Positions 48,752 to 58,504 of a stretch of DNA of 64,000 bases are shown one piece after another. The stretch covers positions 992,001-1,056,000 of the forward strand of contig NZ_JACONV010000001.1 in assembly GCF_014358015.1 (NCBI RefSeq), given 5' to 3'. The notes under the pieces were generated by a model. The model made no database searches. It worked only from the letters and a program-made list of their open reading frames with translations, and was not told the origin of the DNA. A program made the translations under genes and the position numbers. Source of the DNA: Pseudomonas triticifolii (GTDB taxonomy: Bacteria > Pseudomonadota > Gammaproteobacteria > Pseudomonadales > Pseudomonadaceae). Numbering within the stretch: position 1 is the first letter of the stretch; each line of letters begins with the position of its first letter.

Positions 48752-50524
48752 TTAATAAGTCCGAATTTTAGGTTCAAAAGTCGGAACAGTTTTCGGCGAG
48801 AAGTTCACGGCACGCTTGGTTACGCGCTTGTCACCCGGGAAGTATAGGGTGTGGCACAACCAGTTTTCGTCGTCGCGATCTTCAAAGTCTTCACGGGCGT
48901 GGGCGCCGCGGGACTCTTTACGATGTTCTGCGGCAATCGCTGTAGCTTCGGCGACTTCCAGCAGGTTTTGCAGTTCAAGCGCTTCGATACGGGCAGTGTT
49001 GAATGCCTGGCTCTTGTCGTTGATCTTGACGTTGGCGATACGAACACGCAGGTCGGCCAACTGGGCGATGCCTTTCTGCATGTATTCGCCGGTACGGAAT
49101 ACACCGAAGTAGTTCTGCATGCAGCTTTGCAGTTCTTTACGCAGCGAGGCAACGTCTTCGCCCTGGGTGCGCTCGTTCAGGCCGGCAAGACGCGCCAGAG
49201 CGGCGTCGATATCGGACTGGGAAGCACGGGCGTAATCAACGCCTTCACGCAGAGCCTGCTCAAGGTGAATACCCGCAGCACGACCGAACACCACCAGGTC
49301 GAGCAACGAGTTGCCGCCCAGACGGTTGGCGCCGTGAACCGATACGCAAGCCACTTCGCCTACTGCGAACAGACCCGGAATGATCTGATCCGCTCCAGCA
49401 GCGTCCTGAGTGATCGCCTGACCATGAATGTTGGTGGCAACGCCGCCCATCATGTAGTGGCAGGTCGGAACGACAGGAATCGGTGCGGTGGCCGGATCGA
49501 CGTGTGCAAACGTCTTGGACAGTTCCATGATGCCTGGAAGACGGCTGTGCAGCACTTCCTCGCCCAGGTGATCGAGCTTGAGCATCACGTGATCGCCGTC
49601 AGGACCACAACCGTTGCCGGCAATGATTTCCTTGACCATGGAACGGGCGACAACGTCACGACCTGCAAGGTCTTTCGCGTTCGGAGCATAACGCTCCATG
49701 AAACGCTCGCCGTGCTTGTTGATCAGGTAACCGCCTTCACCACGGCAACCCTCGGTGACCAATACACCTGCGCCGGCGATGCCGGTCGGGTGGAACTGCC
49801 ACATCTCGATATCCTGGACCGGCACACCGGCGCGCAGCGCCATGCCAATACCGTCGCCCGTGTTGATCAGGGCGTTGGTGGTCGAAGAGTAGATACGGCC
49901 TGCACCGCCGGTCGCCAGTACCGTTGCGTTGGCACGGATATAGGAGGTTTCACCGGTTTCGATGCAGATGGCGATGATGCCGACAAAGGCGCCATCCTGA
50001 TTCTTCACCAGATCCACTGCGTAGTATTCGTTGAGGAATACAGTACCCGCTTTCAGGTTGGCCTGATAAAGGGTGTGCAGCAGTGCGTGACCGGTACGGT
50101 CGGCAGCGGCACAGGTACGGGCAGCCTGACCACCCTTGCCGAAGTCCTTGGACTGACCACCGAAAGGACGCTGATAGATGCGGCCCTGCTCGGTACGGGA
50201 AAACGGCAAGCCCATGTGCTCGAGCTCGAAGACCGCTTCCGGACCTACGGAACACATGTATTCGATAGCGTCCTGGTCACCGATGTAATCGGAACCCTTG
50301 ACGGTATCGTACATGTGCCAGCGCCAGTCATCGTTCGGGTCGGCCGAAGCGATTGCGCAGGTGATGCCGCCCTGAGCGGATACGGTGTGCGAGCGAGTCG
50401 GGAAAACCTTGGTGACCACGGCAGTCTTGTGACCACCCTGAGCGAGCTGCAGCGCGGCGCGCATGCCTGCACCGCCGCCACCAATGATAATGGCGTCGAA
50501 AGAAAGCGAATTTATGTTAGCCAT
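48752..50524 (-). CDS. sdhA: Succinate dehydrogenase flavoprotein subunit
   Basis: A 590-residue subunit that oxidises succinate to fumarate. The FAD motif [13 protein letters not shown] is near residue 13, and the covalent-FAD His is in [13 protein letters not shown] (about residue 44). The active site includes [21 protein letters not shown] and [19 protein letters not shown] segment [16 protein letters not shown]. It ends with the expected FEPKIRTY. Three bases after the sdhD stop. Confidence 0.97.
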   Translation of the reverse strand: MANINSLSFDAIIIGGGGAGMRAALQLAQGGHKTAVVTKVFPTRSHTVSAQGGITCAIASADPNDDWRWHMYDTVKGSDYIGDQDAIEYMCSVGPEAVFELEHMGLPFSRTEQGRIYQRPFGGQSKDFGKGGQAARTCAAADRTGHALLHTLYQANLKAGTVFLNEYYAVDLVKNQDGAFVGIIAICIETGETSYIRANATVLATGGAGRIYSSTTNALINTGDGIGMALRAGVPVQDIEMWQFHPTGIAGAGVLVTEGCRGEGGYLINKHGERFMERYAPNAKDLAGRDVVARSMVKEIIAGNGCGPDGDHVMLKLDHLGEEVLHSRLPGIMELSKTFAHVDPATAPIPVVPTCHYMMGGVATNIHGQAITQDAAGADQIIPGLFAVGEVACVSVHGANRLGGNSLLDLVVFGRAAGIHLEQALREGVDYARASQSDIDAALARLAGLNERTQGEDVASLRKELQSCMQNYFGVFRTGEYMQKGIAQLADLRVRIANVKINDKSQAFNTARIEALELQNLLEVAEATAIAAEHRKESRGAHAREDFEDRDDENWLCHTLYFPGDKRVTKRAVNFSPKTVPTFEPKIRTY

Positions 50525-50527
50525 GGA

Positions 50528-50896
50528 TCAGATACCCCAAAGAATCTGCACGCCCCAGACGAAGTAGGCGAACATCAGAACGCCGCATACCGCCTGGAAC
50601 AGAAAACGTACGACAGTCGCGGACTTGCCCAGCGCCATGGGCGTCAGGTAGTCGGTCGCGATGGTCCACATGCCGACCCAGGCGTGAGCGCCGAGGGCAA
50701 CGAGGGCCAGAAGACTGAAGATACGCATCCAGTTACTTGCGAACAGATCATGCCATTGGGCATAGCTCAGACCCGGGTGAAAGACCATGTACCCGATCAG
50801 AAAAATGAAGTAAGCCGCGAGCACGACCGCAGAGACACGCTGTGCCATCCAGTCATAGAGACCCGAACGTGAAAGGTTGGTGACGTTGGTTACCAT
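50528..50896 (-). CDS. sdhD: Succinate dehydrogenase membrane anchor subunit
   Basis: A 122-residue anchor with three membrane segments. The start at 50896 (MVTNVTNLSRSGLYDW) has AGGAG seven bases upstream; the ATG six bases earlier would sit almost on that site. Ser/Arg and a later heme-ligand His in the LGAHAWVGMW helix fit SdhD. The start overlaps the end of sdhC. Confidence 0.95.
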   Translation of the reverse strand: MVTNVTNLSRSGLYDWMAQRVSAVVLAAYFIFLIGYMVFHPGLSYAQWHDLFASNWMRIFSLLALVALGAHAWVGMWTIATDYLTPMALGKSATVVRFLFQAVCGVLMFAYFVWGVQILWGI

Positions 50897-51276
50897 ATCC
50901 ATACTCCTGCCAGAAGAATCAGTACCACGGAAACCGCGATAACGATTTTGGAGCCCAGCTTGCCGCCTTCCAGCGTCTCACCCACTCCAGAGTCCATGAT
51001 CAGGTGGCGGATACCGGCCACCAGGTGATACAGCAGGGCAGACAGCATCGCCCAGATGACAAGCTTTGCCAGCGGGCTGGTCAGACACGCTTTAACTTCA
51101 CCAAAGCCTTCTTCGGACGCCAGCGACTTGTCCATTGCATACAGCATGATTGCAATACAGACAAAGAGGATGACACCGGAGATGCGGTGAAGGATGGACG
51201 TGTAAGCAGTGACTGGGAGCTTGATGGTCCTTAGGTCTAGATTTACAGGTCGTTGGCTATTCACGGCTTTTTTCAC
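50890..51276 (-). CDS. sdhC: Succinate dehydrogenase cytochrome b556 subunit
   Basis: A 128-residue subunit with three membrane helices. SILHRISGVILF is the family signature with quinone-site Ser and Arg; HLVAGIRHLIMD holds the heme-ligand His. The start codon is GTG at 51276, with AGGGGCTC upstream and the standard N-terminus MKKAVNSQRPVNLDLRTIKL. First gene of sdhCDAB. In P. aeruginosa the sdh message is repressed by the PrrF small RNAs in iron limitation; whether that holds here is not visible. Confidence 0.95.
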   Translation of the reverse strand: MKKAVNSQRPVNLDLRTIKLPVTAYTSILHRISGVILFVCIAIMLYAMDKSLASEEGFGEVKACLTSPLAKLVIWAMLSALLYHLVAGIRHLIMDSGVGETLEGGKLGSKIVIAVSVVLILLAGVWIW

Positions 51277-51397
51277 ACTGAAGAGCCCCTAACAATCAGG
51301 GCAAGTTGTTGGGAAGTGCACTGGTCAGGTACCCACCACCCAGGAAGTGACGACCCCCTTTAGAACAGGCCCAAAAGCCCCCGGCGGTCGGATGCCA

Positions 51398-51426
51398 AGT
51401 ATAGACAGTTAGGTTACTAATGACAA
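51398..51426 (-). promoter_or_regulatory. Sigma-70 promoter of sdhCDAB
   Basis: On the minus strand TTGTCA (51426-51421), a 17-base spacer, and TATACT (51403-51398). Ideal spacing and five-of-six boxes. The leader to the sdhC GTG would be about 115 bases. Confidence 0.8.
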
Positions 51427-51540
51427 CGCACAGACTCACCGCCAATAGCGGATTGCGCTCATCACATAAAAGGCGTAAATGGCAGGAAACGGGCCTGAAA
51501 AAACTCCATCAAGGCCTTCTGGAACACGACTTTAGGCAAA

Positions 51541-51568
51541 TTGACTTTAGAATTTATCTCACTATAGT
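51541..51568 (+). promoter_or_regulatory. Sigma-70 promoter of gltA, with a palindrome over the -10 box
   Basis: TTGACT (51541-51546), a 16-base spacer and TATAGT (51563-51568) precede the gltA ATG by about 50 bases. The perfect 12-base palindrome TCACTATAGTGA (51559-51570) covers the -10 box and could be an operator. Confidence 0.75.
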
Positions 51569-51626
51569 GATGCGGGCCCTGCGTGGGGGGCCTGTCTGAT
51601 GATTTGAAGCATAAATAGGAGGCCAC

Positions 51627-52916
51627 ATGGCTGACAAAAAAGCGCAGTTGATCATCGAGGGCGCAGCCCCCGTCGAGCTGCCAATTCTGACCGGTACAGT
51701 GGGTCCGGACGTGATCGACGTACGCGGTCTCACCGCCACCGGCCGCTTCACATTCGACCCTGGTTTCATGTCGACCGCCTCTTGCGAGTCGAAAATCACC
51801 TACATTGATGGTGACAACGGAATTCTGCTGCACCGCGGCTACCCTATCGAGCAACTGGCGCAGCATTCCGATTATCTGGAAACCTGCTACCTGCTGCTCA
51901 ACGGCGAACTGCCGACCGCCGAGCAGAAAGCCCAGTTCGTCGCTGTGGTCAAGAACCACACGATGGTCCACGAACAGCTCAAGACCTTTTTCAACGGCTT
52001 CCGTCGCGACGCCCACCCGATGGCGGTCATGTGCGGCGTTGTAGGTGCCCTTTCAGCGTTCTACCACGACTCGCTGGACATCAATAACCCTCAGCACCGC
52101 GAAATTTCGGCAGTCCGCCTGGTCGCCAAGATGCCAACCCTGGCAGCCATGGTCTACAAGTACTCCATGGGCCAACCCATGATGTACCCGCGCAATGACC
52201 TCAGCTACGCCGAAAACTTCCTGCACATGATGTTCAACACACCGTGCGAGATCAAACCGATCAGCCCGGTGCTGGCCAAGGCGATGGACAAGATCTTCAT
52301 CCTGCACGCCGACCACGAACAGAACGCCTCGACCTCCACAGTGCGCATGGCGGGCTCTTCGGGTGCCAACCCGTTCGCCTGTATCGCTGCAGGCATTGCA
52401 GCGCTCTGGGGCCCGGCTCACGGCGGTGCCAACGAGGCCGTCCTGACCATGCTCGATGAAATCGGCGATGTCTCGAACATCGATACGTTCATCGCCAAGG
52501 CGAAAGACAAGAACGATCCGTTCAAGCTCATGGGCTTCGGTCACCGCGTTTACAAGAACCGTGACCCGCGCGCCACCGTGATGAAACAGACCTGCGACGA
52601 AGTCCTCAAGGAACTGGGCATCACCAACGATCCTCAGCTCGAACTGGCCATGCGCCTCGAAGAGATCGCCCTGACCGACCCGTACTTCATCGAACGCTCC
52701 CTGTATCCGAACGTGGACTTCTACTCGGGCATCATCCTGAAGGCCATCGGCATTCCAACCAGCATGTTCACCGTGATCTTCGCCCTGGCGCGGACCGTCG
52801 GCTGGATTTCGCACTGGAAGGAAATGCTCTCCAGCCCTTACAAGATCGGCCGCCCACGTCAGCTGTACACCGGCAACGTGCAACGCGACATCGTCGAACT
52901 GAAAGACCGCAAGTAA
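51627..52916 (+). CDS. gltA: Citrate synthase (type II)
   Basis: A 429-residue enzyme joining acetyl-CoA and oxaloacetate, the entry to the TCA cycle. Catalytic His in [11 protein letters not shown] and in [21 protein letters not shown] for substrate binding, and the conserved late region with Asp. The N-terminal beta-domain of NADH-regulated, hexameric type II enzymes is present ([11 protein letters not shown]). AGGAGG lies five bases before the ATG. Divergent from sdhCDAB, terminated by a strong hairpin. Confidence 0.97.
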   Translation: MADKKAQLIIEGAAPVELPILTGTVGPDVIDVRGLTATGRFTFDPGFMSTASCESKITYIDGDNGILLHRGYPIEQLAQHSDYLETCYLLLNGELPTAEQKAQFVAVVKNHTMVHEQLKTFFNGFRRDAHPMAVMCGVVGALSAFYHDSLDINNPQHREISAVRLVAKMPTLAAMVYKYSMGQPMMYPRNDLSYAENFLHMMFNTPCEIKPISPVLAKAMDKIFILHADHEQNASTSTVRMAGSSGANPFACIAAGIAALWGPAHGGANEAVLTMLDEIGDVSNIDTFIAKAKDKNDPFKLMGFGHRVYKNRDPRATVMKQTCDEVLKELGITNDPQLELAMRLEEIALTDPYFIERSLYPNVDFYSGIILKAIGIPTSMFTVIFALARTVGWISHWKEMLSSPYKIGRPRQLYTGNVQRDIVELKDRK

Positions 52917-52931
52917 GCGCTGTACGCATGA

Positions 52932-52960
52932 AAAAAGGGCTGCCATTGGCAGCCCTTTTT
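52932..52960 (+). terminator. Terminator of gltA (also suited to the convergent START gene)
   Basis: AAAAAGGGCTGCC (52932-52944) pairs with GGCAGCCCTTTTT (52948-52960), loop of three, 16 bases after the gltA stop. A and T tracts on the two sides make it bidirectional. Confidence 0.92.
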
Positions 52961-52972
52961 ATTTACCGCAAA

Positions 52973-53578
52973 TTACTGTGCCGCCCTTTCCCGAAGCGCT
53001 TTCAAGGTGTTGAACGGCGCATCGACGACGAACTTGTTGGCAATCATGGAAGGTACGCTGCCGCCAGGCTCTGTATGCACCTGATAAGTTACTTCAGTCT
53101 GATTCGGCCCTTTGGGCACCAGCTTCCAGAATCCTTTGACCTCAGCCACGCGCACATAGCCTTTCTCTTCTGGAATATAAGTGGGTAGCTCTTCCAGATT
53201 TCGGGTCAGGCTGCCGTCAGCCCCCTCCTGCGTGGTGATCAGCAACACCGAGTCACGCGGCGTGACCGGCCAGGGCGCATTAAAACGGCTATAGGTCCAG
53301 GCCTTGTTGCCTTCGAACTTCAGCACCTTCTGCATCTGACACTCGTGAATCCAGGCACAGGCACCGACAACGTCCTCCTGCAACGCGCGCAACTTGCCCA
53401 GGCTGGCATTGATCACTGTCACACCGCGATAAGCCTTGTACTTGGAACCCGGAACATCGCTGAGCGAGACCTTGATCCCCTCCTCATCCTTCGCCACTTG
53501 CCAGTCTTCGGCCTGAACAGCACCCACCAGCACTGCAGTCAAGCCACAGGCTAAAGCCATACGATACAGCGGACCCAT
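52973..53578 (-). CDS. Exported START-domain protein
   Basis: A 201-residue protein with a signal peptide (MGPLYRMALACGLTAVLVGA, cleavage near VQA-EDW). The mature part follows the START/SRPBCC lipid-transfer fold: DVPGSKYKAYRGVTVI, ECQMQKVLKF, RDSVLLITTQEGADGS and a C-terminal long helix (VVDAPFNTLKALRERA). GGAATAAGACA precedes the ATG. It is the usual neighbour of gltA in pseudomonads. The ligand is unknown. Confidence 0.85.
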   Translation of the reverse strand: MGPLYRMALACGLTAVLVGAVQAEDWQVAKDEEGIKVSLSDVPGSKYKAYRGVTVINASLGKLRALQEDVVGACAWIHECQMQKVLKFEGNKAWTYSRFNAPWPVTPRDSVLLITTQEGADGSLTRNLEELPTYIPEEKGYVRVAEVKGFWKLVPKGPNQTEVTYQVHTEPGGSVPSMIANKFVVDAPFNTLKALRERAAQ

Positions 53579-53632
53579 TGTCTTATTCCTTATTGTCGAG
53601 ATTCCGATGAAACCATTGAGCTAAACCGGCCA

Positions 53633-53890
53633 TCAGGCGACCGACGTCATTTTCTCCCACCACCCTATCAGACGAATCGCTTCAGCCTGATTAACGCCGC
53701 AGACATCTTCAGCCGCCTTGAACTGGCTGCACACGGCAGGTCGCTCCGGCTTGCCGAACAGTGCGCAGAGAAACTCGACCGACAAATGCAGACAACGCTC
53801 CCCCGCAGGCTTGCCGTTCGGCATGCCCGGAATGGGAGACGTGATGGAAGGAGCGATGCAACATGCACCGCAACCGGAGCGGCAGTCCAT
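53633..53890 (-). CDS. YkgJ-like cysteine cluster protein
   Basis: An 85-residue protein. CRSGCGACCIAP holds four of the metal-binding cysteines; further ones are in ERCLHLS, LCALFGKPERPAVCSQF and DVCGVN. The arrangement matches the zinc/iron cluster domain of the YkgJ family. Function unknown. Confidence 0.85.
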   Translation of the reverse strand: MDCRSGCGACCIAPSITSPIPGMPNGKPAGERCLHLSVEFLCALFGKPERPAVCSQFKAAEDVCGVNQAEAIRLIGWWEKMTSVA

Positions 53891-53983
53891 GACCCGAACC
53901 CTTGCTGAATGATTGAAATGAAGCGAGATAGTACCTACCGGAACACCTTATTGAAAACGGCGTACCCGACGATAAGCAGGGCC

Positions 53984-54610
53984 TTATTGCGCGAATTTGA
54001 AGTCCAGTGCAGCGCCTTCGACATCGCGTCGGCTCTCGTTGCGCATCTGCAACTGCATTTCATTGGACAGCAGGCGACCGTTCAACTCAAAGGGACTGGG
54101 ACTGGAGGGGTCCTTGGTGCCGAACATCTGCGGCAAGATAGGCTTGCGTTTGGCGGTGATGACCTTAGCAGGTGGATCAAGCTCCTTGACCAGCTCGGGT
54201 GGCAGGCTCAGATCCAGTTTCGGCCGATTCAGACGAACATCCTTGGCCTTGACGTCTTTGGCTGCTTTCGCCGTCTCACGCTTGCTAGCGGTCGGTTTCG
54301 AGGGCGCAGCTTTGGTAGCAGGCTTGACGGGCGCCATCTGCACCGACTGACTGGAAGGCGCGTCTTTCCCCACCACAACAGGTTTGACCGGCACGTTAGG
54401 CATCAGCTCATGCATGCTCGATGGGGCTTTGGCAGCGGGCAACTCAGCGACCACCGACTCTCGTGGCGATTCACTGGTCGACGGAGCTGGCGACGCAACC
54501 GGAGCTGGAACGCTGGCTTCAGTCTTTGGCTTGGGCACCGGCTCATCCCGAGCATCACAAGCGCCCAGAAGAACAATCACCGATAAACCCAGACAACGAA
54601 ACATATTCAT
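53984..54610 (-). CDS. Pro/Ala/Lys-rich lipoprotein of unknown function
   Basis: A 208-residue precursor with an N-terminal hydrophobic segment and lipobox LLGAC (Cys about residue 18), followed by a long low-complexity Pro/Ser/Ala region (about 25-120, rich in PVKP, KAAPSKPTASK) and a conserved-looking end with LDLSLPPELVKEL and GRLLSNEMQLQMRNE. Proteins like this are sometimes labelled 'translation initiation factor 2' because of the low-complexity region; nothing here supports that role. The exact start (54610 or 54604) is uncertain because no strong binding site is seen. Confidence 0.7.
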   Translation of the reverse strand: MNMFRCLGLSVIVLLGACDARDEPVPKPKTEASVPAPVASPAPSTSESPRESVVAELPAAKAPSSMHELMPNVPVKPVVVGKDAPSSQSVQMAPVKPATKAAPSKPTASKRETAKAAKDVKAKDVRLNRPKLDLSLPPELVKELDPPAKVITAKRKPILPQMFGTKDPSSPSPFELNGRLLSNEMQLQMRNESRRDVEGAALDFKFAQ

Positions 54611-54722
54611 AGGCAAAAATCAGACAAGACAGTGGCAAAGCCGAAAAGAGCTACATGCTGTGCTTTTGAGGCCTACATGACAAGTCAAGAGTTCCATACA
54701 ATTGACGAAAAACATGCCAGCC

Positions 54723-56162
54723 TCAATACGCTGCAACCGCTTCCTGGCACAGCTGCCTGGCCAACATCCCCAACGTCATCAATGCCCGCTCGGCCTCTCT
54801 ATTCCAAGGCATCCCACAATTGAGACGGATACAGTGGTTGAATTGCTCGGTATTACTGAAGATAAGCCCAGGTGCAATACTGATCCCCTGCTCCAGCGCC
54901 CGAACATGCAATTCCTGCGTATTAACCCGGCCGGGCAAACTGACCCACAGAATAAACCCACCCGCAGGTCTGCTCATTTGCGTGCCCTCGGGAAACGACT
55001 GCTGAACCGCCAACTGGTAGGCGCTCAGGTTCTTGCGATATTCCAGGCGAATGAACCGCAGGTGACGGTCATATCCTCCGTTTTCAAGGTAAGCCGCAAC
55101 TGCCATCTGGGTCACACTGCAGGCCGAATGAGTGCTGAACGTCTGCAAACGCTGGATCTCGGCCTGGTATTTTCCGGCGATCATCCAGCCAATACGCACA
55201 CCTGGCGATAGCGTCTTGGAAAAGCTGGAGCAATACATCACCCTGCCCAGCCGATCAAAAGCCTTCAACGCCTTGGTTCGCCCCACCTCGAACATCAACT
55301 CGCCGTAGACGTCATCCTCGACCACCTGAATGTCGAAATCCGAAGCCAGACGCAGCAGATTTTTCTGGCGCTCCTCAGGCATCGTGCCACCCAGCGGATT
55401 GCTCAACCGCGAGGTCAACACCAACGCTTTGATCGACCACTGATTGGCGGCGAGTTGCAGCGCCTCCAGGCTGATGCCGGTGGAAGGATCGCTCGGAATT
55501 TCGATGACTTTCAGGCCCAGCAGATCGGCGAGTTGCAGCAACCCATAGTAGGCGGGGGATTCGGCGGCGATCAGATCGCCAGGCCGGGTCAGCACGCGCA
55601 AGGCCATCTGCAGGGCATCGACACAGCCGTGGGTAATGACCACCTCGGATGGATCGACAACGACGCCTGCATCACGCATCCGAATGGCCACCTGCCGGCG
55701 CAGCGGCTCGAAGCCAGGGCTGAACATGTAACTGAACGCGCGCGGGCTCTGAAAGCGCGTGACTTTGGCCAACTGCTGGTGCAACGCGCGAACGGGCAGG
55801 TAGTCCACATGGGGCACAGCAGCACCGAGTGCGAATACACCTTCCCGACGAGACTCCTCAAGCACCTGCTGGATGATGCTGCTGCGCGTCACCAGGCCAG
55901 GACGCTCGACGCGGGCGATATCCGGCGTCGACGCGGTCAATGCAGGTGTCTGGTGCACGTAATAGCCGGACTGCGGTCGCGCCCGGATCAACCCCTGATC
56001 TTCAAGATTCGCGTAGGCCTGCAACACCGTTGCATGGCTGACACTGAGCTGCGAACTCATCTTGCGCACCGACGGCACCCGCTCACCCGGCTGATAAACG
56101 CCGCGACGAATGTCCTCAGCCAGTTGCTGAGCGATGCGCTGATAGAGCAAAAGATTGGTCAT
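54723..56162 (-). CDS. MocR-type regulator (GntR DNA-binding domain plus aminotransferase-like domain)
   Basis: A 479-residue protein. The GntR winged helix is at residues about 1-70 (LAEDIRRGVYQPGERVPSVRKMS, then SHATVLQAYANLEDQGLI). The class I aminotransferase fold follows from about 110; the PLP Lys lies in YCSSFSKTLSPGVRIGW, with the Asp in VVEDDVYGELMF. MocR proteins sense an amine/PLP adduct and act as regulators rather than transaminases. The ATG at 56162 has GAGG upstream and is preferred to 56189. The target is not evident from the neighbours. Confidence 0.9.
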   Translation of the reverse strand: MTNLLLYQRIAQQLAEDIRRGVYQPGERVPSVRKMSSQLSVSHATVLQAYANLEDQGLIRARPQSGYYVHQTPALTASTPDIARVERPGLVTRSSIIQQVLEESRREGVFALGAAVPHVDYLPVRALHQQLAKVTRFQSPRAFSYMFSPGFEPLRRQVAIRMRDAGVVVDPSEVVITHGCVDALQMALRVLTRPGDLIAAESPAYYGLLQLADLLGLKVIEIPSDPSTGISLEALQLAANQWSIKALVLTSRLSNPLGGTMPEERQKNLLRLASDFDIQVVEDDVYGELMFEVGRTKALKAFDRLGRVMYCSSFSKTLSPGVRIGWMIAGKYQAEIQRLQTFSTHSACSVTQMAVAAYLENGGYDRHLRFIRLEYRKNLSAYQLAVQQSFPEGTQMSRPAGGFILWVSLPGRVNTQELHVRALEQGISIAPGLIFSNTEQFNHCIRLNCGMPWNREAERALMTLGMLARQLCQEAVAAY

Positions 56163-56366
56163 GACCACGGCCTCGAAAAGACCGGCCATTTATTTTTGTA
56201 AAACAGATTGGCGGCTGCCGGCCATAGTCACGAAGTGTACTGGAACAGTTTCAGGTCGGGCCAGCGATTGTGAGCGCTGCGGAAAATAAATCCTGGAGCG
56301 TCCAGCTCGCCTTTGGATCGTGCCCACCACTGTGCGCGTGAGCACGATCAGCCAGAGAGAGCAGCC

Positions 56367-57182
56367 CTATCGAGCCGCGCCTAACTGACCCTTGTCGTCG
56401 GAAAAGACGATTTCAACGCGACGATTCTGTGCACGCCCACGCTCGGAGGCGTTAGCGTCCACAGGAAATTGCTGACCATAGCCCTCGACCTGAATGCGCT
56501 TTTCATCAATCCCCAGATCCATCAGCACGTCCGCAACGGCTTGCGCGCGATCACGGGACAACTTGAGGTTTTCCTGACGATCACCGGTGCTGTCGGTATA
56601 CCCCTCGATCCTGACGATACGGCGCGGGTTGATCTGCAGGAACTGCACGACCTTGAGCACGGTGCGGCTGGCAGAGTTCTTGAGCTCGGCATGACCGGCA
56701 TCGAACAGCACATCCCCCAGGGTCATAACCAGCCCGCGGTCGGTCTGGGTCGTGGCGAGGCTCAAAATCTGGTCCTCAAGCCACCTGCCCTGCTGCTGCG
56801 CACTGGCCAGTTTGGCTTCGCGCAAGCCCAATTGGAGGCGCTGGCGCTCCATTTCCATCTTCGCGAGGCGCTCCTGGCTCAGCATAAGGTTACTGTGCTC
56901 CCGAGCGATTTCGCTGTAGCGACTGCTCAGGTAAGCGTAGTGGCTCACGTCAGCGCCACTGCCCAGGTAACTGGACAGGCGCTCGGCACGGGCAAGTGAT
57001 TCGCCGGCACGGATCACGTCCTTGGGCGCGCTGCGCAGCACATCAGTGTCTTCCTTGACCTTCTGGAAATCCGCGCTGGCTTGTTGCAAAGCCTGATCAC
57101 TGCTCGGGTGGCCGGCACAACCATAAAGACCCGCCGAGCCCAACAACAGGCAGACGCTCAGTACACGAGGAATGCGGTTCAT
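56367..57182 (-). CDS. DUF4398/OmpA-domain lipoprotein
   Basis: A 271-residue protein. Signal peptide with lipobox LYGC (lipid-Cys about residue 22). The N-terminal part (25-140) is helical and heptad-rich (QALQQASADFQKVKEDTDVL, ERLAKMEMERQRLQLGLRE), of the DUF4398 type. The C-terminal OmpA/MotB peptidoglycan-binding domain (about 150-265) has VLFDAGHAELK, RIVRIEGYTDSTGD, LSRDRAQAVADVL, VEGYGQQFPVD and NRRVEIV. It likely anchors the outer membrane to the wall. Overlaps the upstream DUF4398 gene by four bases (ATGA). Confidence 0.9.
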   Translation of the reverse strand: MNRIPRVLSVCLLLGSAGLYGCAGHPSSDQALQQASADFQKVKEDTDVLRSAPKDVIRAGESLARAERLSSYLGSGADVSHYAYLSSRYSEIAREHSNLMLSQERLAKMEMERQRLQLGLREAKLASAQQQGRWLEDQILSLATTQTDRGLVMTLGDVLFDAGHAELKNSASRTVLKVVQFLQINPRRIVRIEGYTDSTGDRQENLKLSRDRAQAVADVLMDLGIDEKRIQVEGYGQQFPVDANASERGRAQNRRVEIVFSDDKGQLGAAR

Positions 57183-57529
57183 TGCGCCTCCCCCAGTTGC
57201 TTGCGCAAACGATTAAGACGGGTGTTCAACTGAGTGATCTGCTCCTGACTTTTGAGTGTCAGAACGCGAGCCTCAGCCAGACGCGCATCAAGCTCGGCCT
57301 GTTCAGCCTTCATGCGCGCATGCTTGTAGGATTTATCGGCCATATCTGCGCGAGCGTCGGCAAACTTGGCTTCGGCTGTTTCAAGCTCAGGCTGCTCGTC
57401 GGCACCAACGGCCTTGGCCTGCTCCAGTGCCTGCTCGGTCAATTTGAATTGTTCGGTCGGGACCGGATCACTGGCGCAACCGACCAACGTGGCAACAGCC
57501 AAGGCGGCGATTGAAAAACGAATACTCAC
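57179..57529 (-). CDS. DUF4398 lipoprotein
   Basis: A 116-residue lipoprotein. GTG at 57529 is chosen: AGGGA sits nine bases before it, whereas the ATG three codons upstream directly abuts that site. Lipobox LVGC (Cys about 17). The rest is a helical coiled coil (EQFKLTEQALEQAKAVG, SYKHARMKAEQAELDARLAE). Paired with the next DUF4398/OmpA lipoprotein by an overlapping stop/start; they are probably partners at the outer membrane. Preceded by the periplasmic binding protein gene by 11 bases. Confidence 0.82.
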   Translation of the reverse strand: MSIRFSIAALAVATLVGCASDPVPTEQFKLTEQALEQAKAVGADEQPELETAEAKFADARADMADKSYKHARMKAEQAELDARLAEARVLTLKSQEQITQLNTRLNRLRKQLGEAQ

Positions 57530-57540
57530 AAAAAACATCC

Positions 57541-58383
57541 CTACTGGTTTGAGGCGCTGGCACTGACAGGCTGTAACAACTGGGCCTTCCACAGATCCAG
57601 ATTGTGCCGGATCACATCACCTGCAAGGCCGGAGGCGGCCGATTCTGTCATCTTTTTCGCCAACTGTCCGCGTAGCCATGGATCATTGCAGGCGGAATTG
57701 AACGACAGAGCCAGATACAGACCGGGCCTGTCGAGCGGCACGGGCTGGGCCACAAGGTCCGCTGCCAGGCCCAGAGTCTGGGTCACGACCATGCCTGCGT
57801 ACCGACCGGCCAGCACGTAATCCACCTCGCCCAAGGCCAGTTTCTGGAACGCTGGCGTCAGGCCAGAGACGCGCTCCAGTGTCAGCTGCTGTCGACTGGC
57901 CTCATCGAACGATGCGGTCAATCGGGTCTTTTCCGATATAGCCCCGTGACGCCCCTGCAACTCGCCCAGCGTTGTCAGGGCAACGGCCTGGTCATGGCGC
58001 GTCCAGATCACAATATCGTTTTGTACGATGGCGGGATGCACGTAGTCCAGCGCATCCAGTTGAGCAGCATTCATGGGCGCGTCGGCCAGCAGATCCATGC
58101 GCCCGGTACGCACCTCTTCCAGGGCCTGACTGCGCTTGCCCGCGTAAAGAAACTCAACCTTGATACCCAGCTCTCCGGCGGCCTGCTTCAGCAGGTCGGC
58201 GTTCGCCCCCATCAGGTGTTTCGGGTCCTGGGGATCGCGCCACAGATACGGAGGCGCATCCGGACTGCCGGTCACGATCAGCCGCTCGCACTTGCCGGCC
58301 GCGAAGCTCAGTGATGGCACGATAGACAGCCCCAGCACGAACAAGCACAACGTTAGGGGATGGCACATGGAATGGCGTTGCAT
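57541..58383 (-). CDS. Periplasmic solute-binding protein, SBP_bac_3-like
   Basis: A 280-residue exported protein. The ATG at 58383 has AAGGG upstream and a signal peptide ending near SFA-AGK. The two-lobe pattern of the amino-acid binding family is visible: LIVTGSPDAPPYLW, MGANADLLKQAAGELGIKVEF, GRMDLLADAPMNAAQLDALDY, then the second lobe, LALGEVDYVLAGRYAGMV. No permease or ATPase gene is linked; the next genes encode two wall/outer-membrane lipoproteins, so a sensory or envelope role is possible rather than transport. Confidence 0.85.
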   Translation of the reverse strand: MQRHSMCHPLTLCLFVLGLSIVPSLSFAAGKCERLIVTGSPDAPPYLWRDPQDPKHLMGANADLLKQAAGELGIKVEFLYAGKRSQALEEVRTGRMDLLADAPMNAAQLDALDYVHPAIVQNDIVIWTRHDQAVALTTLGELQGRHGAISEKTRLTASFDEASRQQLTLERVSGLTPAFQKLALGEVDYVLAGRYAGMVVTQTLGLAADLVAQPVPLDRPGLYLALSFNSACNDPWLRGQLAKKMTESAASGLAGDVIRHNLDLWKAQLLQPVSASASNQ

Positions 58384-58401
58384 CGACAGCCCTTTTCGCG
58401 A

Positions 58402-58480
58402 GTCAATAAAAAACCCGTTCATCCGGCTGCACGCACTGCAGGCAAGCCTGGCAGTTCATGAAGCCCGAATCGAACGGGTT
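58402..58480 (-). terminator. Possible terminator of etfBA
   Basis: AACCCGTTC (58412-58420) can pair with GAACGGGTT (58472-58480). On the minus strand the stem is followed by TTTTTT. The loop is long (51 bases) and may itself fold, so this is moderate evidence. It starts about 25 bases beyond the etfA stop. Confidence 0.55.
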
Positions 58481-58504
58481 CTCTTTATAGTGGAAGAACC
58501 TGGG

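Noticed and set aside
48851..50872. A 673-codon plus-strand frame opposite sdhA
   Set aside because: Antisense shadow caused by codon bias; sdhA on the other strand is unambiguous.
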